Assembly: GCF_001434935.1 (NCBI RefSeq)
Contig: NZ_AZEG01000016.1
Span: 1-52,455 of the forward strand
Length of the DNA: 52,455 nucleotides
Direction: 5' to 3'
Source: Liquorilactobacillus uvarum DSM 19971
GTDB lineage: Bacteria > Bacillota > Bacilli > Lactobacillales > Lactobacillaceae
Shown: positions 17,239-25,885 of the stretch, in pieces
Layout of the letters: the number at the start of each line of letters is the position of its first letter
Position numbering within the stretch: position 1 is the stretch's first letter
Translations under genes and position numbers: made by a program
The notes under the pieces: model-generated
The model's database searches: none
What the model was told of the DNA's origin: nothing
Seen by the model: only the letters and a program-made list of their open reading frames with translations

Positions 17239-17745
17239 CTATTTTTCACGGACAAATCTTTGTTTAATAAAGTTTGAAATCTGTAAAATTTGCATCTTTA
17301 TTTTCTCAAAAAGAGGCATTGAAAAAAGATTGATACTCGTATCAAGGTCATCTATCGCCAATTTGCCTGTTTTGAAATTGATATAATTTCGATAGGCATT
17401 TAAAATGCATTGTTGTGTTAACTTATCAAAACTAGTAATAAATTTATAATCAGAGGCAACTTCGGCTATATTCATGCTGTGTAATTTTGAAAGTTGGTTG
17501 AATTTAGCAAACACTGTAACCCCTTTCATTATTCGAGCATCTTTTATATTTCCTTCATTGTCGATAGCCATTAAAATCAGGCTTCCTGAACGTATTTTCT
17601 TGGGGTTTTTCCCAATTAAAACTTTACCTTTCTTTCTTAGCTCACCAAAATTAGCTGAAAAATTTTTGATTTGTAAAAATCCAAGAAAACCTTGGAGCAA
17701 GAATGCCATCACCAGAAACAAACCCAGCCAAAACATTACAGACAT
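17239..17745 (-). CDS. gutM: GutM, accessory activator of the sorbitol operon
   Basis: A 168-residue GutM-family protein with one N-terminal membrane helix (FWLGLFLVMAFLLQGFLGFLQ) and a cytoplasmic part containing GKVLIGKNPKKIRSGSLILMAID. In L. casei this protein is required, together with GutR, for full sorbitol induction. The ATG abuts the gutR TAA with no gap, and GGAGGGG lies inside the end of gutR, so the two were translationally coupled. With gutR broken, its role here is uncertain. Confidence 0.9.
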   Translation of the reverse strand: MSVMFWLGLFLVMAFLLQGFLGFLQIKNFSANFGELRKKGKVLIGKNPKKIRSGSLILMAIDNEGNIKDARIMKGVTVFAKFNQLSKLHSMNIAEVASDYKFITSFDKLTQQCILNAYRNYINFKTGKLAIDDLDTSINLFSMPLFEKIKMQILQISNFIKQRFVREK

Positions 17746-19613
17746 TTAAATCCCCTCCGTTATTTGTGTCAATGGTCCTTGCTGATCATAATCCAAAACA
17801 TTATTATAAATATCTCGATTGTTAGCCACCGCAAAAACCAGGTCATAAACTTGTGTTAAAACTTTGTTCAATTGATAGTTAAGTTTTTGCGGTATCCCAA
17901 TAAGAAATACAATTCTAACTCTTCGATCCTGATATTTAGTATCAGAATCGAAAACACCGATACTCAATAATATTCGTTCATTGTCAGAATTATCCATGAC
18001 ATGCGGAATTGCAATCCCATTTTCAAACACATTGGATCCTTGCTGTTCCCTCTTTTTCCAAAACTTAAGAAAACTCGCATTCAAGCTCCCTTCCTTTATT
18101 TTTGATCGAATCATTTTCTCCGTTGCGCACAAGTATCCATCCTTGCTATGCAACCTTTGATAAGTAAATTCACACAGATTACTCGAGATAGCTTTCTCAA
18201 TGAACGAGACTTGCAATTTATTCCGCAATTCATTTGCTCTGAATGCTGCACTGATCCTAACAACTGGTGTTGCTTGATCATAATATCTAATCGGTTTATC
18301 TGAAAATATAAGCAAATAATGAGCATTCTGTTTGTCTAATTGCTCAACGTTTTTGAATACAGCCACTGCTATCTCATCTTCAAAAATATCTTCCAAGCGA
18401 TGCTGAATGAAGCGGATAACACTTTCACCGATTTGACCAACAATCGCAACCTCTAATGTTTGTACTGTTCCTGCTTTGTTTTCTTCCAATTCCATTTCAA
18501 AATAAATAGCTAAGTAACTGATTTCAACCTTATCAATATTTACATTGAGCTTTTTCTCCAACACATGTATCGTCAATACCGCTAAATCATTTGCGAGTGG
18601 ATATTGATCAACAACATTGTCAGGCAAGATCGTAGGTACTTTAAAATGAAAAAGTGCTCTGTTTATCAAAAAAAGCAAATGATATTTTATCTGTTCATAA
18701 ATATGCTTAAAATCAAGTGCTATATCAAAAGTATTTTTTTTCTTTACTAGTTCAAATACCTGATAATTATTTCTTGCCTCTTTTTCAACTAATTCTCTTG
18801 AAAGCAAGCGGTTTGCTTTAAAAGTGAGTGGTGACAGAAGATAGTCGCACTCATAGCTTGTTAGTCTTGCTCCAATTATTACCTCGAATATATTGATTAA
18901 TCTGCTAATACTTCCCTCGTTGTCCCATAACCGTGGAAAGAATGGAATCTTATGTTCTATTCTGTAGCCATCTTGAATTGCCAGATAAAGTGAAGTTAAT
19001 TTTTTTTCAAATTGAACTTGTGTCTGTGCCTCAATATGAAGTTCCTCGTAAAGCAGTTTTAAATTTGCTCGTTTTTCAATTTTTGCTAGTAATTGTGTTG
19101 GATAGTAGTCGTAAACAAAGTTCTCAATGAGTATAGGAACTTCGTACTCTTTTGAAACTTTTAACTTTATCCCATTACTAGTCATTGAAAAAATTTCTGC
19201 TTGATACTCATCGAGCTGATTCCGCAAGTCTTTAATGTCTCTATTTAACGTTGTCCTGCTAACCGTCAATCCTTCTGCTAAATCATCGAGTGTAATATAT
19301 ACTCATCTGCCCGAATTAAACGATCAATAATGTATGCATAGCGCTTGTTAGCATCATTGAAATCCAAATTTCTTTTTAATTGTCCGGTCTGTATTTTAGC
19401 CAATTGTTGATAGTCATTAACGCGAATATAATAACGCTGTTGCTTCCTATGAACCTGTGCAATACCGTCTAAATCATCATTCAATTCTTGAATATACTTC
19501 GTCATGGTTCTTTTCGAAACATGCTCATTTGCAATCAACTCATCAATTGTTATTGAGTCATTGACAATAAAGTATTTTAACAACCTAAACCCTTGGCTAT
19601 CCAATTGCACCAT
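17746..19613 (-). pseudogene. gutR: GutR regulator of the sorbitol operon, frameshifted
   Basis: A PRD-containing activator of about 620 residues split into two frames. The 5' piece (19613-19278) gives the N-terminal helix-turn-helix and breaks off in TAG after RADEYILHSMI. The second frame resumes with TLDDLAEGLTVSRTTLNRDI, a second HTH, followed by two PRDs, a GatB-like IIB domain and a C-terminal EIIA(Fru/Mtl)-like domain with the IPH histidine. Removing two bases from the TATATA run at 19295-19301 restores EYITLDDLAEG, so an AT-unit expansion explains the break. The downstream frame has no good start of its own. Phase variation, true decay or an assembly error are all possible. Confidence 0.88.
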
Positions 19614-19619
19614 TCCTTT

Positions 19620-20423
19620 TTATCCTCTTGATTTGCCTCCCGCTACATTAGTCGTAACACCGGTGATATAACTTGCTCGTTCAGAAAGAAAATAGCTCAC
19701 AAGATTTGCCACCTCGTATAAATGCCCGCTTCGCCCTAATGGCGTTGTTGTCTTACTCTTATAACCTGCTCTTATATCTGCTACTGTTTTATGCCTCGAA
19801 TAAGCCAATGCTTCTTCATATGCCAGAGTTCTCAACCCAGTTGCTTCCATGATTCCTGGAGCAACACCTACTACACGTATATTAAACTCACCAAGTTCTT
19901 TAGCCCATGAGCGTGTTAAAGCATTTATTGCTCCTTTTGTTCCGGCATATATACTTTGTCCTTGTGAGCCCTCCAGCCCTGCTTCTGAAGACATATTTAC
20001 AATAACTCCGCGTCCTTGTTTAGCCATATAATGTCCTATCAGCTGAGACATAAGATAAACGCTTTTGACATTGACTGTGAACATCTTCTCAAAGTCATTC
20101 TCGGTTAATTCATACTTTCCACTAGGCTTTTGCGCATCAACAAGAAGACGCGGCAGATTAATACCTGCATTATTGACCAAACCATCAATATGCTCAAATT
20201 TTGAAGCTGTCTTTTCAACAATATTTTTAACATCTTTTTTTGAAGTTACGTCAGTTTTTACAAATGTTACCCTTTCGCTTTCAAAATTTCCAGGTTTTAA
20301 ATCAGCATTGACAACATCAGCACCATGACCTGCTAACTCTCTAACAATTGCGTCCCCAATACCGGAAGACCCACCTGTAACAATGATTACCTTATCAGTT
20401 AATTCTAACCAGTCTTTAGACAT
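19620..20423 (-). CDS. gutF: Sorbitol-6-phosphate 2-dehydrogenase
   Basis: A 267-residue SDR enzyme oxidising sorbitol-6-phosphate to fructose-6-phosphate with NAD+, after PTS uptake. The cofactor motif TGGSSGIG is intact, Asp (NADLKPG) at the end of strand 2 favours NAD, and NNAG, SSEAG and YAGTK supply the catalytic Asn, Ser, Tyr and Lys. The PRLLVDAQKPSGKYELTE insertion is typical of the SrlD/GutF group. I chose the ATG at 20423 with AGGAG 10 bases upstream. It is the first gene of the operon gutF-R-M-C-B-A, the order known in L. casei. Confidence 0.95.
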   Translation of the reverse strand: MSKDWLELTDKVIIVTGGSSGIGDAIVRELAGHGADVVNADLKPGNFESERVTFVKTDVTSKKDVKNIVEKTASKFEHIDGLVNNAGINLPRLLVDAQKPSGKYELTENDFEKMFTVNVKSVYLMSQLIGHYMAKQGRGVIVNMSSEAGLEGSQGQSIYAGTKGAINALTRSWAKELGEFNIRVVGVAPGIMEATGLRTLAYEEALAYSRHKTVADIRAGYKSKTTTPLGRSGHLYEVANLVSYFLSERASYITGVTTNVAGGKSRG

Positions 20424-20467
20424 ATTCAACCACTCCTGACTTAATTTTCTTTACACTTAAAGGATAA

Positions 20468-20481
20468 TGTAATCGCTTTCT
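20468..20481. promoter_or_regulatory. Candidate cre (CcpA) site of the gut operon
   Basis: TGTAATCGCTTTCT matches the catabolite element TGWNANCGNTNWCA at all defined positions but the last. It lies 45 bp upstream of the gutF start, where CcpA would block transcription when glucose is present. Confidence 0.7.
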
Positions 20482-20527
20482 TTTGTTAATACCATAAATT
20501 TCTGAACAACTTGCAATTTGGGTTACT

Positions 20528-20550
20528 AATAAGACAAATATTATCTTATT
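20528..20550. promoter_or_regulatory. Inverted repeat, candidate GutR binding site
   Basis: AATAAGA and TCTTATT are perfect seven-base arms with nine bases between, about 105-127 bp upstream of gutF and upstream of the probable promoter (TTGCAA near 20517). The position fits an activator site; the assignment to GutR is inference. Confidence 0.45.
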
Positions 20551-20653
20551 TTTAGAAGTTTCTTACATTACTCATTGGCAACATACATATAAATGCATTA
20601 GATTTAATATTACTATGCAAATATTTTCCTTTAAGAAAAATTAATTTTTACTA

Positions 20654-20681
20654 TTGCTTTTTTTTTTTTTATAGCTATACT
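20654..20681 (+). promoter_or_regulatory. Promoter of the small-peptide transcript
   Basis: TTGCTT (20654-20659) and TATACT (20676-20681) are 16 bases apart, the spacer being largely a T-tract. Transcription would start near 20688. Confidence 0.6.
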
Positions 20682-20734
20682 TTAATTATTCGTTAAAAAA
20701 ACTGCCAGTCAGTTTAAAATACAAGGGAGGTTAG

Positions 20735-20848
20735 ATGACCATGACGTTTTTACATAATTTCGTAATTTATTGTTTATCAGTAATTCTAATTATTAGCCTA
20801 GTCATTATTAGCACGCGCGATGTGTCATCTAATGTCTTGGCTTTTTAA
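20735..20848 (+). CDS. Small hydrophobic peptide (37 aa)
   Basis: MTMTFLHNFVIYCLSVILII opens a single predicted membrane helix, and the peptide ends STRDVSSNVLAF. AAGGGAGG lies 4 bases before the first ATG and 10 before the second (20741), which is the likelier start. It has its own promoter, and its last codons lie inside a long terminator hairpin. No family is recognised. It could be a pheromone precursor (the hydrophobic C-terminal NVLAF is reminiscent of short pheromones), a membrane toxin of a type I system, or a leader peptide for the lipoprotein gene downstream. Confidence 0.5.
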   Translation: MTMTFLHNFVIYCLSVILIISLVIISTRDVSSNVLAF

Positions 20849-20887
20849 AAAACCAAAAATTAGACCCATCGCGCGAAAAATTTTTTT
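20814..20887 (+). terminator. Long nested terminator after the small peptide
   Basis: CGCGCGATG (20814-20822) pairs perfectly with CATCGCGCG (20867-20875). Inside, TCTAAT/ATTAGA and TTGG/CCAA extend the stem, and AAAAATTTTTTT follows. The left arm is inside the small peptide's coding sequence, so translation would compete with folding. Confidence 0.8.
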
Positions 20888-20893
20888 CAAAAC

Positions 20894-20958
20894 GGTGGGT
20901 TGTTAAATATAGAACTCTAACGCCCACCTGTTGCGCATTCTCAGGTGGGTATTTTTTT
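20894..20958 (+). promoter_or_regulatory. Attenuator-like leader before the peptide-binding lipoprotein
   Basis: CCCACCTG (20923-20930) pairs with CAGGTGGG (20942-20949), followed by TATTTTTTT: an intrinsic terminator. The same CCCACC can pair instead with GGTGGG at 20894-20899, extended by GTTA/TAAC, forming an alternative stem that would destroy the terminator. Two exclusive folds before a gene are the signature of transcription attenuation. I recognise no known riboswitch class and no T-box core. Confidence 0.55.
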
Positions 20959-21001
20959 CAGTTATATTAAAAAGTTGATCATCCCTTTAGGAGGAATATA
21001 T

Positions 21002-22630
21002 ATGAATTGGAAAAAAGTTTTATCTACATCAGTTGCTTTTGCAGCATGCAGTCTAGCACTTGGGGCATGTGGCTCTAAAAACTCTGGTCAAGCATCATCC
21101 CAGCAAACATTGAGGTGGTCAGAACCTTCTGAACTACAAACATTGGATCTCTCAAAAGTTGTCGATACTGTCAGTTCCGATATGATCAGTAACAGCACTG
21201 AAGGCCTTTACCGTCTTGGTAAAAATAGCAAAATTGAACCTGGACTTGCTACCAAAACACAAGTGTCTGATAACGGTCTAAAATATACTTTTACCTTGCG
21301 AAAAAACAGCAAGTGGTCAAATGGTGAACCTGTAACTGCTAAAGACTTTGTCTATTCTTGGCGCAGAACCGTTGATCCCAAAACAGCATCTGAATATGCT
21401 TATCTTTTCGACGGCATTAAAAATGCTGCTGATGTTACGGCTGGGAAAAAAGCAACATCAGAGCTTGGCGTTAAAGCGGTCAATAATTATACGCTGGTTG
21501 TTACTTTAGACAAAAAACTTCCCTACTTTAAGCTTTTGATGGGTTTCACCCCATTCTTCCCACAAAATCAAAAAGCAGTTGAAAAATTTGGTTCAAAATA
21601 TGGTACATCTGCTAAATACATGGTTTATAACGGCCCTTATAAAATGACCGGCTGGACTGGTTCTAATTTAAAATGGAAATTAGTTAAAAATAATGGTTAC
21701 TGGGATAAGAGAAACGTTAAATTAAATGATATTTCTTTCCAAGTTACTAAAAGCCCAACTACTTCATACAACCTTTATCAAGATAATAAACTGGACGAAA
21801 CTTATTTGAATGCGGAACAGGCCAAACAACTGAGTAACAATAAAGAATACGTTTCTTTAAATCAGTCACGGACAAATTATTTAGAATTCAATCAAACAAA
21901 AAAAGAATTTCAAAACAAAAAAATCCGCGAAGCTATCTCTTATGCGATCAACCGTCAGCAATTAGTTAACAAAGTACTAGGCAACGGTTCTCTTGTATCT
22001 AAGAGCGTTGTTTCAAAGGGGTTAGCAAACTATAATGATCAAGACTTCACTAAGGATGCCGCCACAACAGCTGGAACCAGCTATAATAAAACCAAGGCGC
22101 AAAAATTGTGGAAGGAAGGTTTGAAGGAACTAGGTCTTAAGAAATTGAGCTTCTCTTTATTGGGTGATGATGATGATGCTAATAAAGACGTTTCAACTTA
22201 TCTTCAAAGTCAATTGGAAACAAATTTACCTGGTGCAGAAGTTTCAGTATTGAGCCTTCCTAAAAAAACAAGGATCACTCGCTCTGCCAGTGGACAATTC
22301 GATGTAGTTGTTTCAGGTTGGGGGGCCGATTTCTCTGATCCAATCAGTTTTTTGGATTTATTCACGAAAGGAAATTCCTATAATAATGGTAAGTGGGACA
22401 GCTCAGAATATGACAAGTTGATCACAGCTTCCAAAACGACTGATGTTAACAATACCGGTAAACGTTGGAATGACTTAGTCAAAGCCTCAAAACTTTTGAA
22501 TAAAGAACAAGGGGTTGCTCCACTTTACCAACTGTCACAAGCACAAATGCTGAAAAGCAAAGTTAAAGGCGTTATTTACAACACTGCCGGTGTAGCTTTT
22601 AATTTCAAAGAAGCTTACATTGAAAAATAA
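21002..22630 (+). CDS. OppA-family peptide-binding lipoprotein
   Basis: A 542-residue extracellular solute-binding protein (SBP_bac_5 family) that delivers oligopeptides to an ABC importer. The signal peptide ends in the lipobox LGAC (Cys near residue 22), so it is lipid-anchored. The body has the family landmarks LRWSEPSELQTLDLS, LRKNSKWSNGEPVTAKDFVYSWRR and YNGPYKMTGW. I chose the ATG at 21002 because GGAGG lies 7 bases upstream and a signal peptide starts there. No other opp genes are adjacent, so it is an orphan receptor using a transporter elsewhere, or a signalling-peptide receptor. Confidence 0.93.
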   Translation: MNWKKVLSTSVAFAACSLALGACGSKNSGQASSQQTLRWSEPSELQTLDLSKVVDTVSSDMISNSTEGLYRLGKNSKIEPGLATKTQVSDNGLKYTFTLRKNSKWSNGEPVTAKDFVYSWRRTVDPKTASEYAYLFDGIKNAADVTAGKKATSELGVKAVNNYTLVVTLDKKLPYFKLLMGFTPFFPQNQKAVEKFGSKYGTSAKYMVYNGPYKMTGWTGSNLKWKLVKNNGYWDKRNVKLNDISFQVTKSPTTSYNLYQDNKLDETYLNAEQAKQLSNNKEYVSLNQSRTNYLEFNQTKKEFQNKKIREAISYAINRQQLVNKVLGNGSLVSKSVVSKGLANYNDQDFTKDAATTAGTSYNKTKAQKLWKEGLKELGLKKLSFSLLGDDDDANKDVSTYLQSQLETNLPGAEVSVLSLPKKTRITRSASGQFDVVVSGWGADFSDPISFLDLFTKGNSYNNGKWDSSEYDKLITASKTTDVNNTGKRWNDLVKASKLLNKEQGVAPLYQLSQAQMLKSKVKGVIYNTAGVAFNFKEAYIEK

Positions 22631-22749
22631 GGATTGTGTCATTCAGTAAATTATTTTTATTTTTTCATGACAACACCTAAAGTATTTGTCTCTTTATTAT
22701 TTATTCAAAATTCATGCCAGCTTGCACCAAGTAAAAATATTTTGAAACA

Positions 22750-22800
22750 TAACAAGGGCCTCAACAAAATTATTATTTTTGTTGAGACCCTTGTTTTATT
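22750..22800. terminator. Bidirectional terminator between lipoprotein gene and adhE
   Basis: AACAAGGG..CTCAACAAAA pairs with TTTTGTTGAG..CCCTTGTT around an AT loop. The plus strand ends TTTTATTTATT; the minus-strand tail is weaker. Confidence 0.8.
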
Positions 22801-22818
22801 TATTGCCTATTTAAATTT

Positions 22819-25512
22819 TTAGAACTGATCAATCAGCAATTGTCGAATTTCTTCAAGACGTGGCTGCCTTGGATTGGCTGGTGTACATTGATCGTTATAA
22901 ATCAAATCTACCAATTTATTAAGTGCCCCGTCAAATTGCTGCTTAGTTACACCATTAGCAGACAGTGTTGGAACGACCTCTACAGCTTTCATTAAGGCTG
23001 CAATTTTATCACATAAAGCTTCAACTAGCTCTGCGTCAGTGTTGCCCTTCAATCCCAGATAACGCGCAACATCTGCGTAATCTTTTTGAGCACGATATAC
23101 TTCATAACGTGGGAAAGGTGTCCGTTTTACTCTGCCAGCAACACCATTGAAGCGAATCACATGCTGCATTGCGATTGAAATAACCAAACCATGCGGTAAT
23201 CCAAATTCCCCACCCGTTTTATGAGCAATTGAATGATTAATACCTAAGAATGCATTGGCAAATGCCATTCCACCTAAAGTAGCAGCATAATGCATATTTT
23301 CACGTGCAGTTTCTCCTGCCAAATTTGGTTGCTTAGGATCAAATTTATATGAATTTTCTAAATTCTCAAAAACAAGCTTAATTGCTTGCAATGACCATGG
23401 ACGAGTAAAGTCAGATGCCATAACAGAAACATAAGATTCCAAAGCATGTGATAGAGTATCCAGACCCGACAAAGCAACTGTTCGTTTAGGAACGGTCATA
23501 ACAAATTCTGGATCAACAATCGCAACTTGTGGTGTCAACTCATAATCTGTTAACGGATACTTAACATGTGTCTTGTCATCTGTAATAACAGCATAAGGTG
23601 TTACCTCTGAACCAGTACCAGATGTCGTCGGAATTGCAACTAATTTCGTATGCGTTTGATGATGGAACTTCACAATTCTCTTACGAATATCAATAAACTT
23701 CTGCTGTAAACGTGTAAATAACTCACTTACTGCCTCATAGCTATCCAAGAAACCAGGTTCCTGATCAAGTGAATATTCATAGATAAAGCGGGCAATTTTA
23801 GAAGCATCTAAAGCAGACCCACCACCGATTGCGATAATCGTATCCGGTTCGAAATCACGCATTTGTTTTGCAATTTCAATCGTTTGTCCCAAGGTTGGAT
23901 CAGGACGAACAGTTCCGTAAATTGAAGTTTTAACCTCCTCATCACGAATTGCCAATTGTTCATAAATTTTGTCAACGAATCCGAATTTAACCATCCCTGG
24001 ATCAGCAACAACAAATGCTCTAGTAATATTTTCAATATCTTGCAAATAAGAAATAGCATTCTTTTCATAGTAAATGTTCTCTGGCAGGCGTACCCATTGT
24101 GGGCGATTACGCCGTTTAGCTACTGTTTTGACATTTAAAAGATCTTTTGTTGATAAATTATGTGACAATGAATTCTTCCCCCATGATCCTGTACCCAAAG
24201 TCAAACTCGCACGTAAAGCATCAGTATAAATATCCCCAATTCCACCAATTGAATCAGGTTGATTAACTAAAATACGAGCAGCTTTAGTCTTGTCACCAAA
24301 TTCAGTCAGAAAAGGATCAGACTGCGAACCGATTTGAATAGCAGCATTATGACCTGCTCCTTGATAGTTTAAAAGTTCGCCCACAATTTTAATTCCATCT
24401 TCGCGATTTTTTGCCTTATAAACTGACAGTAAAGGTGAAAGTTTTTCTGAAGAAAGTTTTTCACCAATATTCTTAGGATCAAGTTCAAACAGCATCACAT
24501 CTTTGCCCTCTGGAAGCTCAATTCCTGCTTGTTCAGCAATCCATCTAGCAGGTCTCCCAGCAACTGGACCGTTGACACCATGTTTATCGTTGAAAACATA
24601 ATCAGCTATCTTTTGATAATCTTTCTTAGGTACAACGTATGAACCCTTTTCTTCCATCTTAGTTAACCATTGAGCATAAATTGTCGACTCAACAACAACA
24701 GAATTTTCAGTTGCACAAATCATACCATTATCAAAACGTTTAGATAACAGCAAATCTTCGACAGCACGATCAATATGTGCCGTATGATCCACGAAAACTG
24801 CACCATTCCCTGCCCCGACACCCATTGATGGATTACCTGATTTCAAAGCTGCATTAACCATACCCGGTCCACCAGTTGCCAGAATAGAAGCAATTTTTGG
24901 ATTCTGAATCAACGCCGTTGTATTATAAAGAGATGGTTTTTCGACCCATTGGATAATATCTTTTGGCGCTCCTGCTGCAACTGCTGCATCATATAAAATT
25001 TTAGCAGCATGCACCGAACACTTCTGTGCTTGCGGATGAAATGCAAAAACAATCGCATTACGTGTTTTTAATGCCAATAAGGATTTAAACATTGCTGTAG
25101 AAGTAGGATTAGTCGTTGGAACTATCCCAGCTAAAACACCAAGCGGGGCGGCAATTTGAACTTCACCAGCAACTTTATCTTCATGAATCACACCGACTGT
25201 CTTATCATTTTTAATCGTATTAAAAACGTTTTCAGTTGCAAAACGGTTTTTCGTATCTTTATCTTCAACGACTCCACGCCCAGTTTCGTCAACAGCTTCA
25301 TGTGCAAGTGTCAAAGCTGCTTCTGAACCTGCTAAGGCAGCAGCGGCTACGATCTTGTCAACTTGTTCTTGTGTAAATGCAGAGTATTCTTTTTCTGCTT
25401 TCAATGCCTTATTGACTAAAATGTCTGTATACTTACGAGCTTCATCCATCAAAGCCGCTTTTTCCTCAGCGGACAACACCTTTTTTGCTTTTGGCTTCAT
25501 TACTTTTACCAT
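22819..25512 (-). CDS. adhE: Bifunctional aldehyde-alcohol dehydrogenase AdhE
   Basis: An 897-residue cytoplasmic fusion enzyme that reduces acetyl-CoA to acetaldehyde and then ethanol, consuming two NADH. The N-terminal half (about 1-450) is a CoA-acylating aldehyde dehydrogenase with the catalytic Cys in ICATENSVVVES. The C-terminal half is an iron-dependent alcohol dehydrogenase with GGGSALDASK, GTGSEVTPYAVI and the metal-binding His residues in HALESYVS and HSIAHKTGGEFGLPHG. Full family length, both active sites intact. GGAGGG precedes the ATG by 9 bases. Rex and cre-like sites lie upstream. Confidence 0.97.
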   Translation of the reverse strand: MVKVMKPKAKKVLSAEEKAALMDEARKYTDILVNKALKAEKEYSAFTQEQVDKIVAAAALAGSEAALTLAHEAVDETGRGVVEDKDTKNRFATENVFNTIKNDKTVGVIHEDKVAGEVQIAAPLGVLAGIVPTTNPTSTAMFKSLLALKTRNAIVFAFHPQAQKCSVHAAKILYDAAVAAGAPKDIIQWVEKPSLYNTTALIQNPKIASILATGGPGMVNAALKSGNPSMGVGAGNGAVFVDHTAHIDRAVEDLLLSKRFDNGMICATENSVVVESTIYAQWLTKMEEKGSYVVPKKDYQKIADYVFNDKHGVNGPVAGRPARWIAEQAGIELPEGKDVMLFELDPKNIGEKLSSEKLSPLLSVYKAKNREDGIKIVGELLNYQGAGHNAAIQIGSQSDPFLTEFGDKTKAARILVNQPDSIGGIGDIYTDALRASLTLGTGSWGKNSLSHNLSTKDLLNVKTVAKRRNRPQWVRLPENIYYEKNAISYLQDIENITRAFVVADPGMVKFGFVDKIYEQLAIRDEEVKTSIYGTVRPDPTLGQTIEIAKQMRDFEPDTIIAIGGGSALDASKIARFIYEYSLDQEPGFLDSYEAVSELFTRLQQKFIDIRKRIVKFHHQTHTKLVAIPTTSGTGSEVTPYAVITDDKTHVKYPLTDYELTPQVAIVDPEFVMTVPKRTVALSGLDTLSHALESYVSVMASDFTRPWSLQAIKLVFENLENSYKFDPKQPNLAGETARENMHYAATLGGMAFANAFLGINHSIAHKTGGEFGLPHGLVISIAMQHVIRFNGVAGRVKRTPFPRYEVYRAQKDYADVARYLGLKGNTDAELVEALCDKIAALMKAVEVVPTLSANGVTKQQFDGALNKLVDLIYNDQCTPANPRQPRLEEIRQLLIDQF

Positions 25513-25566
25513 TTGATAATTCCCTCCTACGCTTTTTAATCATGCAATGTTTTATAGTTATTCGTC

Positions 25567-25584
25567 ATGTGAATAACTTCACTT
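25567..25584. promoter_or_regulatory. Rex operator of adhE
   Basis: ATGTGAATAACTTCACTT matches the Rex consensus TTGTGAANNNNTTCACAA in the whole core (TGTGAA-N4-TTCAC). It sits immediately downstream of the -10 (TATAAT, minus strand, 25590-25585), so bound Rex would block the start. NADH would release it, raising ethanol formation. Confidence 0.85.
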
Positions 25585-25601
25585 ATTATACTAAAACTAT
25601 T

Positions 25602-25615
25602 TGGTAACGATTTCA
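25602..25615. promoter_or_regulatory. Candidate cre site at the adhE -35 region
   Basis: TGGTAACGATTTCA has one mismatch to the cre consensus TGWNANCGNTNWCA and overlaps the poorly conserved -35 region of the adhE promoter. Confidence 0.5.
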
Positions 25616-25689
25616 AGCTTTTTAACACTTTTATTTCAATTTTTATCAAATATATACTCTGACAGCCATAAATCAGCATTTTACGCTAA

Positions 25690-25730
25690 AACAAAAAACA
25701 ACCTATCCTAAAAAGGATAAGATTGTTTTC
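25690..25730 (-). terminator. Terminator of the ureide operon
   Basis: ACAA..CC.ATCC pairs with GGAT..G.TTGT around AAAAA; the minus strand continues TTTTTTGTTTT. It lies about 160 bases after the aminotransferase stop. The rest of 25613-25885 shows no gene. Confidence 0.7.
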
Positions 25731-25885
25731 ATTAGTTATTCACATTGACCCACAACAACAGTTAGAAAAACGCCCGAAGCATCTAAAGCTCCTCTAACTT
25801 TATATATTTTCTCAACTAATTTTTATCGAATGAACATTTTGGATGAAATATTTGCAACTGTGACACCAGTTCCATAATATTAGCA

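Noticed and set aside
20944-21001. Upstream extension of the peptide-binding lipoprotein to a start near 20945
   Set aside because: It would read through the terminator and lacks a ribosome site; the signal peptide and GGAGG point to 21002.
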